Below are positions 1-11,376 of a stretch of DNA of 64,000 nucleotides, one piece after another. Origin of the DNA: Dokdonella_A ginsengisoli (GTDB lineage: Bacteria; Pseudomonadota; Gammaproteobacteria; Xanthomonadales; Rhodanobacteraceae); assembly GCF_042652785.1 (NCBI RefSeq), contig NZ_JBHSHD010000017.1, positions 85,747 through 149,746 on the forward strand. Direction: 5' to 3'. The position numbers and the translations under genes were made by a program. Numbering within the stretch: the stretch's first letter is position 1; every line of letters starts with the position of its first letter. Under the pieces are notes generated by a model. The model had not been told where the DNA came from. It searched no databases and worked only from the letters and a program-made list of their open reading frames with translations.

Positions 1-274
1 CGACGGCATCGCGCTGGATTGCGCCGGCCGGATCTTCGTGGCGGCATGGTCCTGCGACAACGGCGGCTGCCTCGCCCGCTTCGACCCGCCGTTCGCGTCC
101 GACCCGCCGACCGCGGCGGCCGAGGTGATCGCCGACGGCCTGTCGGGGCCGGCCGACATCGACTACAACCGGATCGGCGGCGAGATCGCCGTGCCGCAGT
201 CCAATGCGGACGCCATCGGCTTCCACGCGACCGGCTGCGAAGCGGCCGCGTTCGCCGACGATTTCGAGCGCTGA
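1..274 (+). CDS. C-terminal end of a secreted beta-propeller (SMP-30/NHL-like) protein, truncated by window edge
   Basis: The reading frame is open from base 2 to the TGA at 272-274, so the gene starts outside the window. The visible part opens with DGIALDCAGRIFVAAWS, which fits the D-G-I-A-x-D-x-x-G-x-x-[FY]-V strand pattern of SMP-30/NHL beta-propeller blades, and continues with a second blade-like stretch (DIDYNRIGGEIAVPQSNADA). The protein ends in AAFADDFER, which resembles the C-terminal F-x-D-G-F-E tag found on other exported proteins in this window. A secreted sugar-lactonase-like or NHL-repeat protein is the likeliest identity; substrate and catalytic residues are not visible. ybeY begins 11 bases downstream. 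Confidence 0.55.
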   Translation, partial: DGIALDCAGRIFVAAWSCDNGGCLARFDPPFASDPPTAAAEVIADGLSGPADIDYNRIGGEIAVPQSNADAIGFHATGCEAAAFADDFER

Positions 275-285
275 GCGCGACGCCG

Positions 286-810
286 ATGCGCACGCGTACC
301 AAGAAGACCGCGGCCGCTGCGAAACCGCGACGCGCGTCCGCGCCGCCGTTGAAGCTGTCCGTCTGGGTCCGCAACGAAGCCGGGCGCAAGGGCGTGCCGC
401 TGCTGCGCAGCTTCGAGCGCTGGATCGCCGCCATTCCCGACCTTCGCCATCCGCACCACTGGACCGAACTGAACATCCTGATCGTCGGCCGCGCCGCCGG
501 ACGCCGCTACAACCGCGAGTTCCGCGGCCGCGACTACGCCACCAACGTGCTGAGCTTTCCGTACGAGGCCGCGCCGGGAGAGCATTCCGGCCTGCTCGGC
601 GATCTCGTCGTCTGCGCGCCGGTGGTCGCGCGCGAGGCGCGCGAGCAGCACAAGGCACCGCGCGACCACTACGCGCACCTGACCATCCACGGCGTGCTGC
701 ACCTGCTCGGCTACGACCACGAGACCGACGCGGACGCCGAGCGCATGGAGGCGCTGGAACGCGCGGTGCTGGCCTCGCTCGGCATCGCCGATCCGTACGC
801 CGGCCACTGA
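286..810 (+). CDS. ybeY: YbeY endoribonuclease / rRNA maturation factor
   Basis: This encodes the metal-dependent endoribonuclease YbeY, which acts in 16S rRNA 3' end maturation and ribosome quality control in the cytoplasm. The 174-aa protein carries the zinc-binding signature H-G-V-L-H-L-L-G-Y-D-H near residues 126-136 (three histidines of HxxxHxxGxDH) and the upstream NVLSFP and GDLVVCAP blocks typical of the UPF0054 family. The ATG at 286 was preferred to farther upstream in-frame codons because those lie inside the preceding gene. A basic, Ala/Pro-rich N-terminal extension of about 20 residues precedes the conserved domain. The next gene is corC, the usual ybeY-ybeX (corC) order of Gammaproteobacteria; no ybeZ is visible. 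Confidence 0.93.
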   Translation: MRTRTKKTAAAAKPRRASAPPLKLSVWVRNEAGRKGVPLLRSFERWIAAIPDLRHPHHWTELNILIVGRAAGRRYNREFRGRDYATNVLSFPYEAAPGEHSGLLGDLVVCAPVVAREAREQHKAPRDHYAHLTIHGVLHLLGYDHETDADAERMEALERAVLASLGIADPYAGH

Positions 811-957
811 GCCTTCCGAACCGCCCTGCGCGTCCGCGGACGGCGCTTTCGAACGCCGCATTCCGGGCCGATCCGGCGCCGCGGACCGCTGCAGCGATGC
901 GGTAAACCGCTTTTGCTACACTGCCGGCCCGCCCGCGAGGGCATGTTGCCGGTAGAG

Positions 958-1800
958 ATGAGCGAGGACCCTCCCAGTACCCCCCAGCCGCGATCTTGGT
1001 TCGAGCGCATCACGCAGGCGCTCTCGGGGGAACCGCAGAGCCGCGAGGAACTGATCGAGGAGCTGCGGCACGCGCAGACCAACGGTCTGCTCTCCAACGA
1101 CACCCTGTCCATGGTCGAGGGCGCGATCGAGGTCGCCGAACTCACGGTGGCCGACGTCATGGTGCCGCGCGCGCAGATGGTCTCGCTGCCGATCGACGCA
1201 CCGCTCCCGCAGGTGCTGGAAATCGTCATCGAATCGGGCCACTCGCGCTTTCCGGTGCACGCCGGCGACAAGGACGAGATCCTCGGCATCCTGCTGGCCA
1301 AGGACCTGCTGCGCTGCATGCAGCAGGGCAGTGCGCAGGACATCCGCCCGCTGCTGCGGCCGGTCACGATGATTCCCGAATCCAAGCGGCTGAACATCCT
1401 GCTCAAGGAGTTCCGCCTCTCGCGCAGCCACATGGCGATCGTCGTCGACGAATACGGCGGCGTCGCCGGCCTCGTCACGATCGAGGACGTGCTCGAACAG
1501 ATCGTCGGCGACATCGACGACGAGCACGACGACGACGACGACGAGCAGACCCTGATCCAGTCCGGCGCCAACGGCGAATTCCTGGTCAACGCGCTGACGC
1601 CGATCGCCGAGTTCAACGAGCGCTTCGGCAGCGACTTCAGCGACGAGGAATTCGACACCGTCGGCGGCATGGTCACGTCCGAGATCGGCCACCTGCCCGA
1701 AGTCGGCGAGGAAGCCGTGTTCGCCGGCTTCCATTTCCAGATCACGAAGGCCGACGCGCGCCGCGTGCTGCAGTTCTCGGTGCGGGTGCATGAGGCGTAG
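958..1800 (+). CDS. corC: CorC/YbeX family CBS-domain protein (magnesium/cobalt efflux)
   Basis: This 280-aa cytoplasmic protein has a CBS-domain pair (about residues 60-185) followed by a CorC/HlyC transporter-associated domain (about 200-280). The N-terminus MSEDPPSTPQPRSWFERI and the run ITQALSGEPQSREELIEEL match YbeX/CorC proteins, whose family is linked to magnesium/cobalt efflux together with CorA and, more recently, to ribosome biology with YbeY. The ATG at 958 was chosen because it gives the family-typical start; TTG and ATG codons at 913 and 943 are less likely. An acidic run (D-E-H followed by six D) lies between the CBS pair and the last domain. A CorA homologue lies 3 kb downstream. 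Confidence 0.9.
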   Translation: MSEDPPSTPQPRSWFERITQALSGEPQSREELIEELRHAQTNGLLSNDTLSMVEGAIEVAELTVADVMVPRAQMVSLPIDAPLPQVLEIVIESGHSRFPVHAGDKDEILGILLAKDLLRCMQQGSAQDIRPLLRPVTMIPESKRLNILLKEFRLSRSHMAIVVDEYGGVAGLVTIEDVLEQIVGDIDDEHDDDDDEQTLIQSGANGEFLVNALTPIAEFNERFGSDFSDEEFDTVGGMVTSEIGHLPEVGEEAVFAGFHFQITKADARRVLQFSVRVHEA

Positions 1801-3112
1801 GGGCCGGGAATCGGGAATGGGGAATGGGGAATCGGCAAAGCATGGCTTTCGCGGCCGGACCACCATCGCCTGCCTGATGCTTCTGTTCGTCTTCGCATTC
1901 GTCGCTGACGCAAGCGCGCAAGCTCCTTCTAACCCTGCCTCTGCCGATTCCCCATTCCCCATTCCCGATTCCCCGCCCAGCGTCAGCCTGCTGACCATCG
2001 GCCCCGGCCCGATCTTCTTCGAGCGCTTCGGCCACAACGCGATCGTCGTGCGCGACGGCGACGGCGAGGCGGTGGCCTACAACTACGGCATCTTCGATTT
2101 CGCCGAAGGCGACTTCCTCGCCAACTTCGCGCGCGGACGCATGCGCTACCGCATCGCCGCGGACGAGCTGGCCGAGGACATCGCGATGTACCGCGCCGAG
2201 CGGCGCGAGATCGTCGAGCAGCGGCTGGACCTGTCGGCCGAGCAGGCGAACGCGCTGGCGCAGTTCCTGGAATGGAACGCGCACCCCGAGAACGCGCTGT
2301 ACCGCTACGACTACTTCACCGCGAACTGCTCCACGCGCGTGCGCGACGCGCTCGACCGCGCGCTCGGAGGCGCCCTGCGCGCGCAGAGCGAAGGGCGCTC
2401 GCGCGGCTACACCTACCGGCTCGACGCGCTGCGGCTGATGGCGCCGCAGCGTGCGCTGATGCTGCTGATCGATCTCGGCCTGGGGCCGTTCGCGGACCAG
2501 CGGCTGGACTACTGGCAGGAAAGCTTCGTGCCGGAAACGCTGCGCCACGTGATCGGCGAGATGCGCATCGCCGACGCGGCCGGCGCCGAGCGGCCGCTGG
2601 TCACGAACGAGCACGTCGTCGCGGCCGGCGAAATCGAGCAGCCACCCGCCCTGCCGCCGGACCTGCGCTGGCCGCTGTTCCTGATCGGTCTAGCGCTCGG
2701 CGCGCTGCTGCTGTGGCTGGCCAGCCGGCGCAGCGCCGCCACGCGCGTGCCGCTGGCGATCTTCGCCGCCCTCTTCCAGGCGTTGTGCGGCATCGGCGGC
2801 CTGGCCCTGCTGTTCCTGTGGTTCGGCAGCGATCACGTCTCCGCCTGGCGCAACGAGAACCTGCTGCTGCTCAATCCGCTGTGCCTGCTGCTCGTGCCGG
2901 CCTGGATCGGCGCGGCGCGCGCACGCCGTCCCGCGCCACGCTGGGCGCGCATCCTCGCCTGGCTGATCATGCTCGGCGCCGCCTTCGCCCTGTTCTCGAA
3001 GATCCTGCCGTGGTTCGTGCAGGAGAACCTGCACTGGATCTTGTTGTTCCTGCCGCTGCACTTCGCGCTCGCGCTGGGGCTGGGACGCATACGAACCGCG
3101 CGCGCCGGCTGA
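1790..3112 (+). CDS. DUF4105 (Lnb N-terminal-like) periplasmic/membrane protein
   Basis: The N-terminal half (about residues 65-250) matches the DUF4105 family: L-L-T-I-G-P-G-P-x-x-F-E-R-F-G-H-N-A near the start, then YNYGIFDF and the hallmark YDYFTANCSTRVRDALD, whose Cys and neighbouring polar residues are proposed to be catalytic in this papain-like superfamily. The C-terminal part has about five hydrophobic segments (near residues 297-318, 323-347, 350-375, 383-405, 408-428). A signal peptide (LMLLFVFAFVADASA) follows the start. The ATG at 1790 overlaps the corC stop by 11 bases; ATGs at 1817 and 1877 are also possible and I cannot decide between them. The 31-bp inverted repeat arms are read through as coding sequence. 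Function is unknown. Confidence 0.8.
   Translation: MRRRGRESGMGNGESAKHGFRGRTTIACLMLLFVFAFVADASAQAPSNPASADSPFPIPDSPPSVSLLTIGPGPIFFERFGHNAIVVRDGDGEAVAYNYGIFDFAEGDFLANFARGRMRYRIAADELAEDIAMYRAERREIVEQRLDLSAEQANALAQFLEWNAHPENALYRYDYFTANCSTRVRDALDRALGGALRAQSEGRSRGYTYRLDALRLMAPQRALMLLIDLGLGPFADQRLDYWQESFVPETLRHVIGEMRIADAAGAERPLVTNEHVVAAGEIEQPPALPPDLRWPLFLIGLALGALLLWLASRRSAATRVPLAIFAALFQALCGIGGLALLFLWFGSDHVSAWRNENLLLLNPLCLLLVPAWIGAARARRPAPRWARILAWLIMLGAAFALFSKILPWFVQENLHWILLFLPLHFALALGLGRIRTARAG
1806..1973. repeat. Perfect 31-bp inverted repeat pair flanking a signal-peptide coding segment
   Basis: Positions 1806-1836 (GGGAATCGGGAATGG...) and 1943-1973 are exact reverse complements over 31 bases, separated by 106 bases. 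Each arm is a degenerate tandem of GGGAAT(C/G)-type units, a repeat style common between genes in Xanthomonadaceae. Both arms lie in the reading frame of the DUF4105 gene and are translated, as GRESGMGNGES and ADSPFPIPDSPP. The segment between them encodes the hydrophobic signal-peptide core. A long RNA hairpin spanning the start of the message is possible. Confidence 0.9.
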
Positions 3113-3294
3113 CGACCGGCGACAGCCGCTCCGCCGTTTCGCGCGAAACGCGACCCGCTGCGCGGACTGCGACGGCGGGCGCTTTCCTGGCTCGACCTCC
3201 GCGCTGCCGATCGCGCAGGCTGCAGAACCGATCACGGTTCGCGCGGCCCGCGCCGGCGTAGCGTAAACGCGAGTGCCGCACGGAGGAGCGAGCG

Positions 3295-4698
3295 ATGATC
3301 GCGATCAGGAAGATGTTCAGCGCCACGCTGCTGGCGATCGCATGGATACCACGGATTGCCGCGGCCGCGCCCGACTGCGCGGCACTCGACGACCCGATCT
3401 ATCACCGGGTCAATCCCAGCTCGCAGGCGAATCTGCTCACACCGTGGCAGAGCGAGGCCGACAGCGCCGCGGCCAACCATGGATTCACCGACGACCGCGG
3501 CACGCCCGTCCTCGCCTCGCGCACGCCGGCCTCCGGCCTCGTCGCCGCGCACCGGCTCTACAACGGCAGCAGCAACGACTTCGTGTGGATTACCAACCCG
3601 GCCGAGATCGCCGGCGCGGTGGCCAACTACGGCTATGCGGACAAGGGCACGGACTTCTACGTCTCGCCCGAGCCCGCCAGCTGCACCCAACCGGTCCATC
3701 GCTTCCTCAAGGGCAACAAGCATCGCCACGCGTTCAGCGACGCGGAGCGAAGTGCGCTGCTGGCGCAGGGATGGACGGCGGAAGGCGTTTCATTCCATGC
3801 CAAACCTGCCGCTGCACCGGTGGACACGACGTTCTCCATCGCAGTCCTGCCCGACACGCAGAACGAAGTCTTTCCCGGCGCGCCGGCAGCACGCCACGTC
3901 GGGCGCGCCCAGTGGCTGGCCGACAACCGCCAGCTCCTGGACCTGCGCTTCGTGCTGCACACCGGCGACGTCACCAACTGGGGCGAGCGCGACGAGCCGC
4001 AGTACCAGGTCGCCGTCTCCGGCGTGGTGCCGCTGGAGAACGCCGGCATTGCGTTCGCCTACACGCCCGGCAACCACGACACGCGCGCGGTGTGCGCGGG
4101 CGGCAGCGCCTGCCCGGGCGAGAGCGCGATCGTCAACGTGCGCCTGCTGCCGTTGTTCAACCAGTACTTCGGCGACCGCTTCGCCGTCACCGAGCGCATG
4201 GAGCCGGGCAAGCTCGACAACTACTACACGCTGTTCGAGGCCGGCGGCGTGGGCTGGATGGTGCTGTCGCTGGAGCTGTGGCCGCGCACCGCGGTGGTGG
4301 ACTGGGCGAAATCGGCGGTCGCCGCGCATCCGGCGCACAACGTCATCGTGGTCACCCACATGTATCTCGACGGCGACGGCAGCATTTCCACCAGCAACGG
4401 TGGCTACGGCGCCAACAGCCCGCGCTATCTGTACGACAACCTCGTCGGCCAGTACCCCAACGTGCGCTTCGTGTTCAGCGGGCACACCGGACAGGCGGCG
4501 TCGCGCACCGACACCGGCGTGCACGGCAACCGCATCGCGTCGTTCCTGCAGTCGTTCCACTCCCCCACCAATCCGGTGCGCATCGTCGAGATCGATACCG
4601 CCGCCGACACGGCCGCCAGCTGGATCTACGCGCCGCAGACCGCCACCGAGTACCCCGAGTACGACGTGCGGGTCACGGATCTGGATTTCGTCCGCTGA
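3295..4698 (+). CDS. Secreted calcineurin-like metallophosphoesterase with N-terminal DUF5648-like domain
   Basis: This 467-aa exported protein starts with a signal peptide (MIAIRKMFSATLLAIAWIP, cleavage after AAA) preceded by a clear GGAGGAG ribosome site at 3282-3288. Residues about 35-165 look like the DUF5648 module (V-x-R-L-Y-N style repeats: AAHRLYNGSSNDFVWITN, PVHRFLKG). Residues about 175-465 form the phosphoesterase: LPDTQ, HTGDVTNWG, PGNHD, THMYLDGDG and FSGHTGQ supply the metal-binding Asp, His and Asn residues in family order. Substrate cannot be told from sequence. It stands alone between the DUF4105 gene and corA and ends in TDLDFVR without the G-F-[DE] tag. Confidence 0.9.
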   Translation: MIAIRKMFSATLLAIAWIPRIAAAAPDCAALDDPIYHRVNPSSQANLLTPWQSEADSAAANHGFTDDRGTPVLASRTPASGLVAAHRLYNGSSNDFVWITNPAEIAGAVANYGYADKGTDFYVSPEPASCTQPVHRFLKGNKHRHAFSDAERSALLAQGWTAEGVSFHAKPAAAPVDTTFSIAVLPDTQNEVFPGAPAARHVGRAQWLADNRQLLDLRFVLHTGDVTNWGERDEPQYQVAVSGVVPLENAGIAFAYTPGNHDTRAVCAGGSACPGESAIVNVRLLPLFNQYFGDRFAVTERMEPGKLDNYYTLFEAGGVGWMVLSLELWPRTAVVDWAKSAVAAHPAHNVIVVTHMYLDGDGSISTSNGGYGANSPRYLYDNLVGQYPNVRFVFSGHTGQAASRTDTGVHGNRIASFLQSFHSPTNPVRIVEIDTAADTAASWIYAPQTATEYPEYDVRVTDLDFVR

Positions 4699-4852
4699 CG
4701 CACAGCCGGGCGGCCGACCTGGCGCCCGTCCGCGCCTCCGACGGCTGCCCGACCGCCTCTGCGCCGACGGCTTCGACGGCAGCTGAACGCCGCAGCCGGC
4801 GGGCCGCCGACGCGGATTGCCGTTGTCATGTCCGAAGCGGCATCATCCGCCC

Positions 4853-5872
4853 ATGGGCTTCTACGCGACGAATCTCCCGACCGATCCGACCTGCAAGGAT
4901 CCGATGGTCGTCAACTGCGTCGCCTACTCGGCCGACGGCCGCAAGCTGCGCGACATCACGATCGAGGAGATCAGCGACATCCTCGAGACGCCGGACCAGT
5001 GGGTCTGGGTCGGCCTGCGCGAGCCGACCGAGGAGCTGCTGGAGAAGCTGCAGCAGGAATTCGGCCTGCACGAGCTCGCCGTCGAAGACGCGCACGCCGC
5101 CCACCAGCGCGCGAAGATCGAGGTCTACGGCGATTCGCTGTTCATCGTCACGCATACCGCGCAGACGGTGAACGGCAAGATCGCCTTCGGCGAGACGCAC
5201 ATCTTCCTCGGCCGGCGTTACATCGTGACCGTGCGCCACGGCGCCTCGCTGTCCTACGCGACGGCGCGGCGCGGCTGCGAGCAGAGCCCCGACCTGATGG
5301 CGCTGGGGCCGAGCTATTCGGTCTACGCGGTGCTCGACTTCATCGTCGACAACTTCTTCCCGATCGTGCGCGAGTTCCGCGAGGAGCTGCAGGAGCTGGA
5401 GGAGGAAGTCTTCCAGGACACCTTCAAGCGCGAGACGATCCGCCGCCTGTACGAGCTGAAGAAGGAACTGGTCACCCTGCGCCTGGCGATCGCGCCGATC
5501 CAGGACATCCTGAACCAGCTGGTGCGCCAGTATCCGGGGCTGATCCGCGACGAGGTGCGGCCGTATTTCCGCGACGTCTACGACCACGCCGCGCGCATCA
5601 ACGAATCCACCGACACGATGCGCGAGATGCTGACGGCCGCGCTGAGCGTGAACCTGTCGCTGGTCACCGTGGCGCAGGGCGAAGTGGTCAAGCGCCTCGC
5701 CGGCTGGGCCGCGCTGCTCGCCGCGCCGACCCTGCTGGCGAGCTGGTACGGCATGAACTTCCACCACATGCCCGAACTCGACCAGCCCTGGGCCTATCCG
5801 GCGATGATCGGCGTCACCGCCGGCATCTGCGCCACCTTGTACTGGGTGCTCAAGCGCGCGAAGTGGCTGTAG
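4853..5872 (+). CDS. corA: CorA family divalent cation transporter
   Basis: This 339-aa inner-membrane protein is a CorA-type magnesium/cobalt channel. It has the long cytoplasmic alpha/beta and coiled-coil region (acidic/basic heptads around REELQELEEEVFQDTFKRE) and two C-terminal membrane helices joined by the signature Y-G-M-N-F followed by HHMPEL, an MPEL-type loop as in CorA. The C-terminus is basic (KRAKWL). The ATG at 4853 gives MGFYATNLP; earlier in-frame TTG is not needed. It may cooperate with the CorC homologue at 958-1800. It converges with the next gene with only 39 bases between them. Confidence 0.93.
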   Translation: MGFYATNLPTDPTCKDPMVVNCVAYSADGRKLRDITIEEISDILETPDQWVWVGLREPTEELLEKLQQEFGLHELAVEDAHAAHQRAKIEVYGDSLFIVTHTAQTVNGKIAFGETHIFLGRRYIVTVRHGASLSYATARRGCEQSPDLMALGPSYSVYAVLDFIVDNFFPIVREFREELQELEEEVFQDTFKRETIRRLYELKKELVTLRLAIAPIQDILNQLVRQYPGLIRDEVRPYFRDVYDHAARINESTDTMREMLTAALSVNLSLVTVAQGEVVKRLAGWAALLAAPTLLASWYGMNFHHMPELDQPWAYPAMIGVTAGICATLYWVLKRAKWL

Positions 5873-5911
5873 CGGCCGCGCCCGCGCATTGCCCATTCGA
5901 AGCCTCGAAAC

Positions 5912-7285
5912 CTATTCCATGCCGCTGACGAAGATGGCATCGGCGGTCAGGCGCGCCACGCCGATGTAGGAGATCTCGGTCGTGATCGAGCTGATGCCGG
6001 CGAGCAGCGGGCGTCCGTCCTGCAGGGCCAGCGCGGTGACGGTGTCGGTCCAGGTCGGGCCGCTCGCGGCGAACGAACCTGTGCTGAGGCCGCCGACGCC
6101 GAAGCGCGGATCGACGGTACCGTCTTCACGCCAGCGCACCACGCCGAACAGGTTGTAGCCGTAGGTGCCGGCGGCCACGACCTTGCCGTCGGACTGGACC
6201 GCCACCGCGCTGGCGCGGTCGAGGTCCGGGCCGCCGTAGCGCACCGCGCCGGTGCCGCCGAACGAGGTGTCGAAGCCGCCGTCGGAGGCGCGCAGGCGCG
6301 CGACGTAGATGTCCGAATTGTCGAAGTCGCCGGCGCTGCCGGCCACCACGATGCGCTGCCGGCGGTCGATCGTCACCGCGCTCAGCGCGGCGAGCAGGTC
6401 CGGACTGAACAGGATGCGCCCGCTGCTGCCGAAGCTGCCGTCGAGGCTGCCGTCGGCGTTCAGGCGCACGGCGCCTCCGTGGTACGCCGCCGGTGCTTCG
6501 ACCATGCCGACCGCGACGATCCTGCCGTCGGCCTGCACGGCCACGGCGAGGGCCTGGTCGCGGTTGCTGCCGCCCTGGTCGAACGCCGCCAGCTGCACGC
6601 CCGGCCGCGCGCCGCCGGGATTGAACGTGGTGTCGAGGGTCAGGTCCGGATTCAGCCGCGCGATCGCGAAATCCTCGTTGCCGGCATTGGAGGCGCGGTT
6701 CGCCACGCCGGCCACGATGATCTTGCCGTTCGGCAGCACGGCCGCGCAGAGGATGCGCGAGCTGGGCTCGGCCGGGTGCGCCGACAGCGGGATCGAACGC
6801 ACCGGCGCGCCGCCGGGCCAGCGTTCGAGCTGGCCGTCGCGTGAGACGCGCGCACCCATGCCGGCCGCGGTGGCGTACTCGTTGTCGCCGAAGACGAGCA
6901 GGCGGCTGTCCGGCTGCAGCGCGAAGGCGAAGCTCGAGCCGCGCGGGAATCCGGCGAACTCGTTGAAGACGAAGGCGCCGGTGGCGCTGGGTCCGTAGCC
7001 GAAATCCGGCGTGCCGTCCGGCAGCAGGCGCGCGGCGCAGGGATAGCTGTCTTCGCCGGCCTTGCAGGCGCCGCCGATCAGCAACCGGCCGTCCGGCTGC
7101 ACCAGCAGCGCCGGGTTGGTGAAGATGCTGGCGGGCGCGTGCGTGACCTGCAGGCGGCCGTCGCCGTTGAAGGCGGGATCGAGGAATCCGTCGATGTTGG
7201 TGAGCGGATCTTGCGCGAAGGCGGAAGAAGCGCTCGCGGCTGCCGCGAGGACGCAAAGCAGGCGCAGCCGGTGCGGACGGGACAT
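5912..7285 (-). CDS. Secreted delta-60 repeat protein with C-terminal tag-like ending
   Basis: The 457-aa product has a signal peptide (MSRPHRLRLLCVLAAAASA) and about six copies of the delta-60 repeat, a beta-propeller-like unit seen as D-P-A-F-N-G-D-G, D-T-T-F-N-P-G-G, G-S-F-G-S-S-G, D-T-S-F-G-G-T-G and D-P-R-F-G-V-G-G, each followed by a V-x-x-D-G-[RK]-[IVL] strand. The ATG at 7285 was preferred to codons 75 bases upstream because it begins directly with the signal peptide. The C-terminus reads DAIFVSGME, a divergent version of the D-x-I-F-x-D-G-F-E motif. Binding partner or activity is unknown. It is the last gene of a minus-strand series that begins with a sigma factor and kinase. Confidence 0.85.
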   Translation of the reverse strand: MSRPHRLRLLCVLAAAASASSAFAQDPLTNIDGFLDPAFNGDGRLQVTHAPASIFTNPALLVQPDGRLLIGGACKAGEDSYPCAARLLPDGTPDFGYGPSATGAFVFNEFAGFPRGSSFAFALQPDSRLLVFGDNEYATAAGMGARVSRDGQLERWPGGAPVRSIPLSAHPAEPSSRILCAAVLPNGKIIVAGVANRASNAGNEDFAIARLNPDLTLDTTFNPGGARPGVQLAAFDQGGSNRDQALAVAVQADGRIVAVGMVEAPAAYHGGAVRLNADGSLDGSFGSSGRILFSPDLLAALSAVTIDRRQRIVVAGSAGDFDNSDIYVARLRASDGGFDTSFGGTGAVRYGGPDLDRASAVAVQSDGKVVAAGTYGYNLFGVVRWREDGTVDPRFGVGGLSTGSFAASGPTWTDTVTALALQDGRPLLAGISSITTEISYIGVARLTADAIFVSGME

Positions 7286-7493
7286 CACGGTTTCCCCTGA
7301 AACCTCGATCGCTCGAGAGTGCGCTGGCGAAGGACGGAGGAAACCCGGGCGCTGCGCCATGCCGGCGAAAGCCCCGCTCGCCGCGACCCGGCGGCAGGCC
7401 GAGGCGCGGCGGCGGCCGGGACCGGAAGCGGTGCATCCCGGCCTGTTCCCCCTGGCCGCGCAGGCTCGCGCCCGGATCGGGCGCTGTCAAGCG

Positions 7494-7523
7494 GGGCGTC
7501 CGCGCCGGGGCGCGCGGACGCCC
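7494..7523 (-). terminator. GC-rich 12-bp hairpin after the 7532 remnant
   Basis: Arms 7494-7505 and 7512-7523 are perfect reverse complements with a 6-base loop, and lie 8 bases downstream of the minus-strand stop at 7532. There is no following T-run on the minus strand, so factor-independent termination is uncertain. Confidence 0.5.
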
Positions 7524-7531
7524 GCCTCGCC

Positions 7532-7866
7532 TCACGGAGGCGGATCGAAGCCGTCGGCGAAGATCGTGTCGTCGCCGAGGATCTCCAGCGTGACGCCGTC
7601 GAACCAGGCATGGGTCGTGCGTGGTTCGGCGGACGCGCCCCCTTCCACCGCGACCAGGATCACGGCGATCGAGCTGGAATCCCGGCTCGCCACGCCGGCG
7701 AAGACCGGCGTGCACAGGTGCACGTCGGCGTCGAAGTACGAGTTGAGCACCAGCGGCTGCACGGCCTGGCGTTCGTACGCGCCCAGATCGGCGGTGCCCA
7801 TGCGGTTTGCGCCACAGCACCGAGCGCTGCAGGCGGAAATCGCAGTCGACGTCGAGCGATGCGCGG
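7532..7866 (-). pseudogene. 3' remnant of a tagged secreted protein
   Basis: The frame ending at 7532 encodes MGTADLGAYERQ and a beta-rich tail that ends in DDTIFADGFDPPP, the clearest copy of the C-terminal tag. D-L-G-A-Y-E is a common near-terminal signature of right-handed beta-helix (polymorphic outer-membrane-like) secreted proteins, but no helix repeats precede it. Upstream the frame stays open yet turns into non-protein-like sequence that runs into the kinase gene, while another frame reads SLDVDCDFRLQR just upstream. I infer a gene that lost its 5' part and suffered a frameshift. If translated from the ATG at 7801 it would be 89 aa with no signal peptide. Confidence 0.55.
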
Positions 7867-10608
<2,742 letters not shown>

Positions 10609-10635
10609 TCCTGCGCACAACGCCGCGAAGCGCCC

Positions 10636-11187
10636 TCACGTGCCATCGCCGAGCTCGCTCTTGAGGAAGGCGCGCGCGAAGCGCCAGTCGCGAGCGACCG
10701 TGCGCCGGGCCACGCCGAGCACCTCGGCGGCGCGATCCTGGTCGAGTCCGGCGAAGCAGATCAGCTCGACCACGCGCGCCGCGCGCACGTCGAGCGCCTC
10801 GAGCCGCTGCAGCGCCTCGTCCAGTTCCAGCGTCTGCTCGGCGCTTTCCAGCGCCAGGCGCCAGTCGCTGCCGGTCAGCGTGGTGCGCACCCAGTCGCCG
10901 CCGGCGCGCTGGCGCAGGCGGTCGCGCGCGCGGTCGGCGAGCAGATGGCGCATCGCGCGCGCGGCGTAGGCGAAGAACTGCTCCGGATGCGCGAACGCCA
11001 GATCGCGCCCCGAGCTGAGGCGCAGGTAGAGCTCGTGGACGACCGCCGTGGTGTCGAGCGTATGGCGGTCGCGGCCGGCCAGCCTTCGCCCGGCCATCGC
11101 CTTCAGGCGGTCGTAGACCTGCCCGAACAACGCGCCGGTCTCGAACGCCGCGCCCGCTTCATCGTCTGGATGCACCGCACCCACCAT
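10636..11187 (-). CDS. ECF-type RNA polymerase sigma factor (TIGR02999-like)
   Basis: This 183-aa sigma factor has region 2 (LFGQVYDRLKAMAGRRL ... EQFFAYAARAMRHLLADRAR) and a C-terminal region 4 helix-turn-helix (D-Q-D-R-A-A-E-V-L-G-V-A-R-R-T-V). The wording TAVVHELYLRL and RHLLADRAR is typical of the TIGR02999 group, which in Xanthomonadaceae and planctomycetes is encoded next to Ser/Thr kinases rather than anti-sigma factors. The ATG at 11187 has a GGGGAG site a few bases upstream; an earlier start at 11277 lacks one. It is the first gene of the operon with the downstream kinase and is divergent from cstA. Confidence 0.87.
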   Translation of the reverse strand: MVGAVHPDDEAGAAFETGALFGQVYDRLKAMAGRRLAGRDRHTLDTTAVVHELYLRLSSGRDLAFAHPEQFFAYAARAMRHLLADRARDRLRQRAGGDWVRTTLTGSDWRLALESAEQTLELDEALQRLEALDVRAARVVELICFAGLDQDRAAEVLGVARRTVARDWRFARAFLKSELGDGT

Positions 11188-11276
11188 CCGCTCCCCGTCG
11201 TCGCAGTCTAGCGCAGCGCCGCCCATGGCAGGCGGCGCGGCCGCCGCGCGAAAAAAAGACCGGCCGGTGGCGATCA

Positions 11277-11292
11277 TTCGACCAAAGTCGAA
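11277..11292. promoter_or_regulatory. Palindrome TTCGACCAAAGTCGAA between sigma gene and cstA
   Basis: TTCGAC and GTCGAA are perfect 6-base inverted arms around CAAA, in the 189-base region between the divergent sigma gene and cstA. It could be a repressor or activator site for either gene. No binding protein can be named from the sequence. Confidence 0.4.
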
Positions 11293-11376
11293 CGCCCGCT
11301 AGGCGCTTCGCGCATTGACCGCTCCGGCGCGAAGGCACACGCTTTCGGGCATCGTTCATCGCGCAGGAACCTCTCC

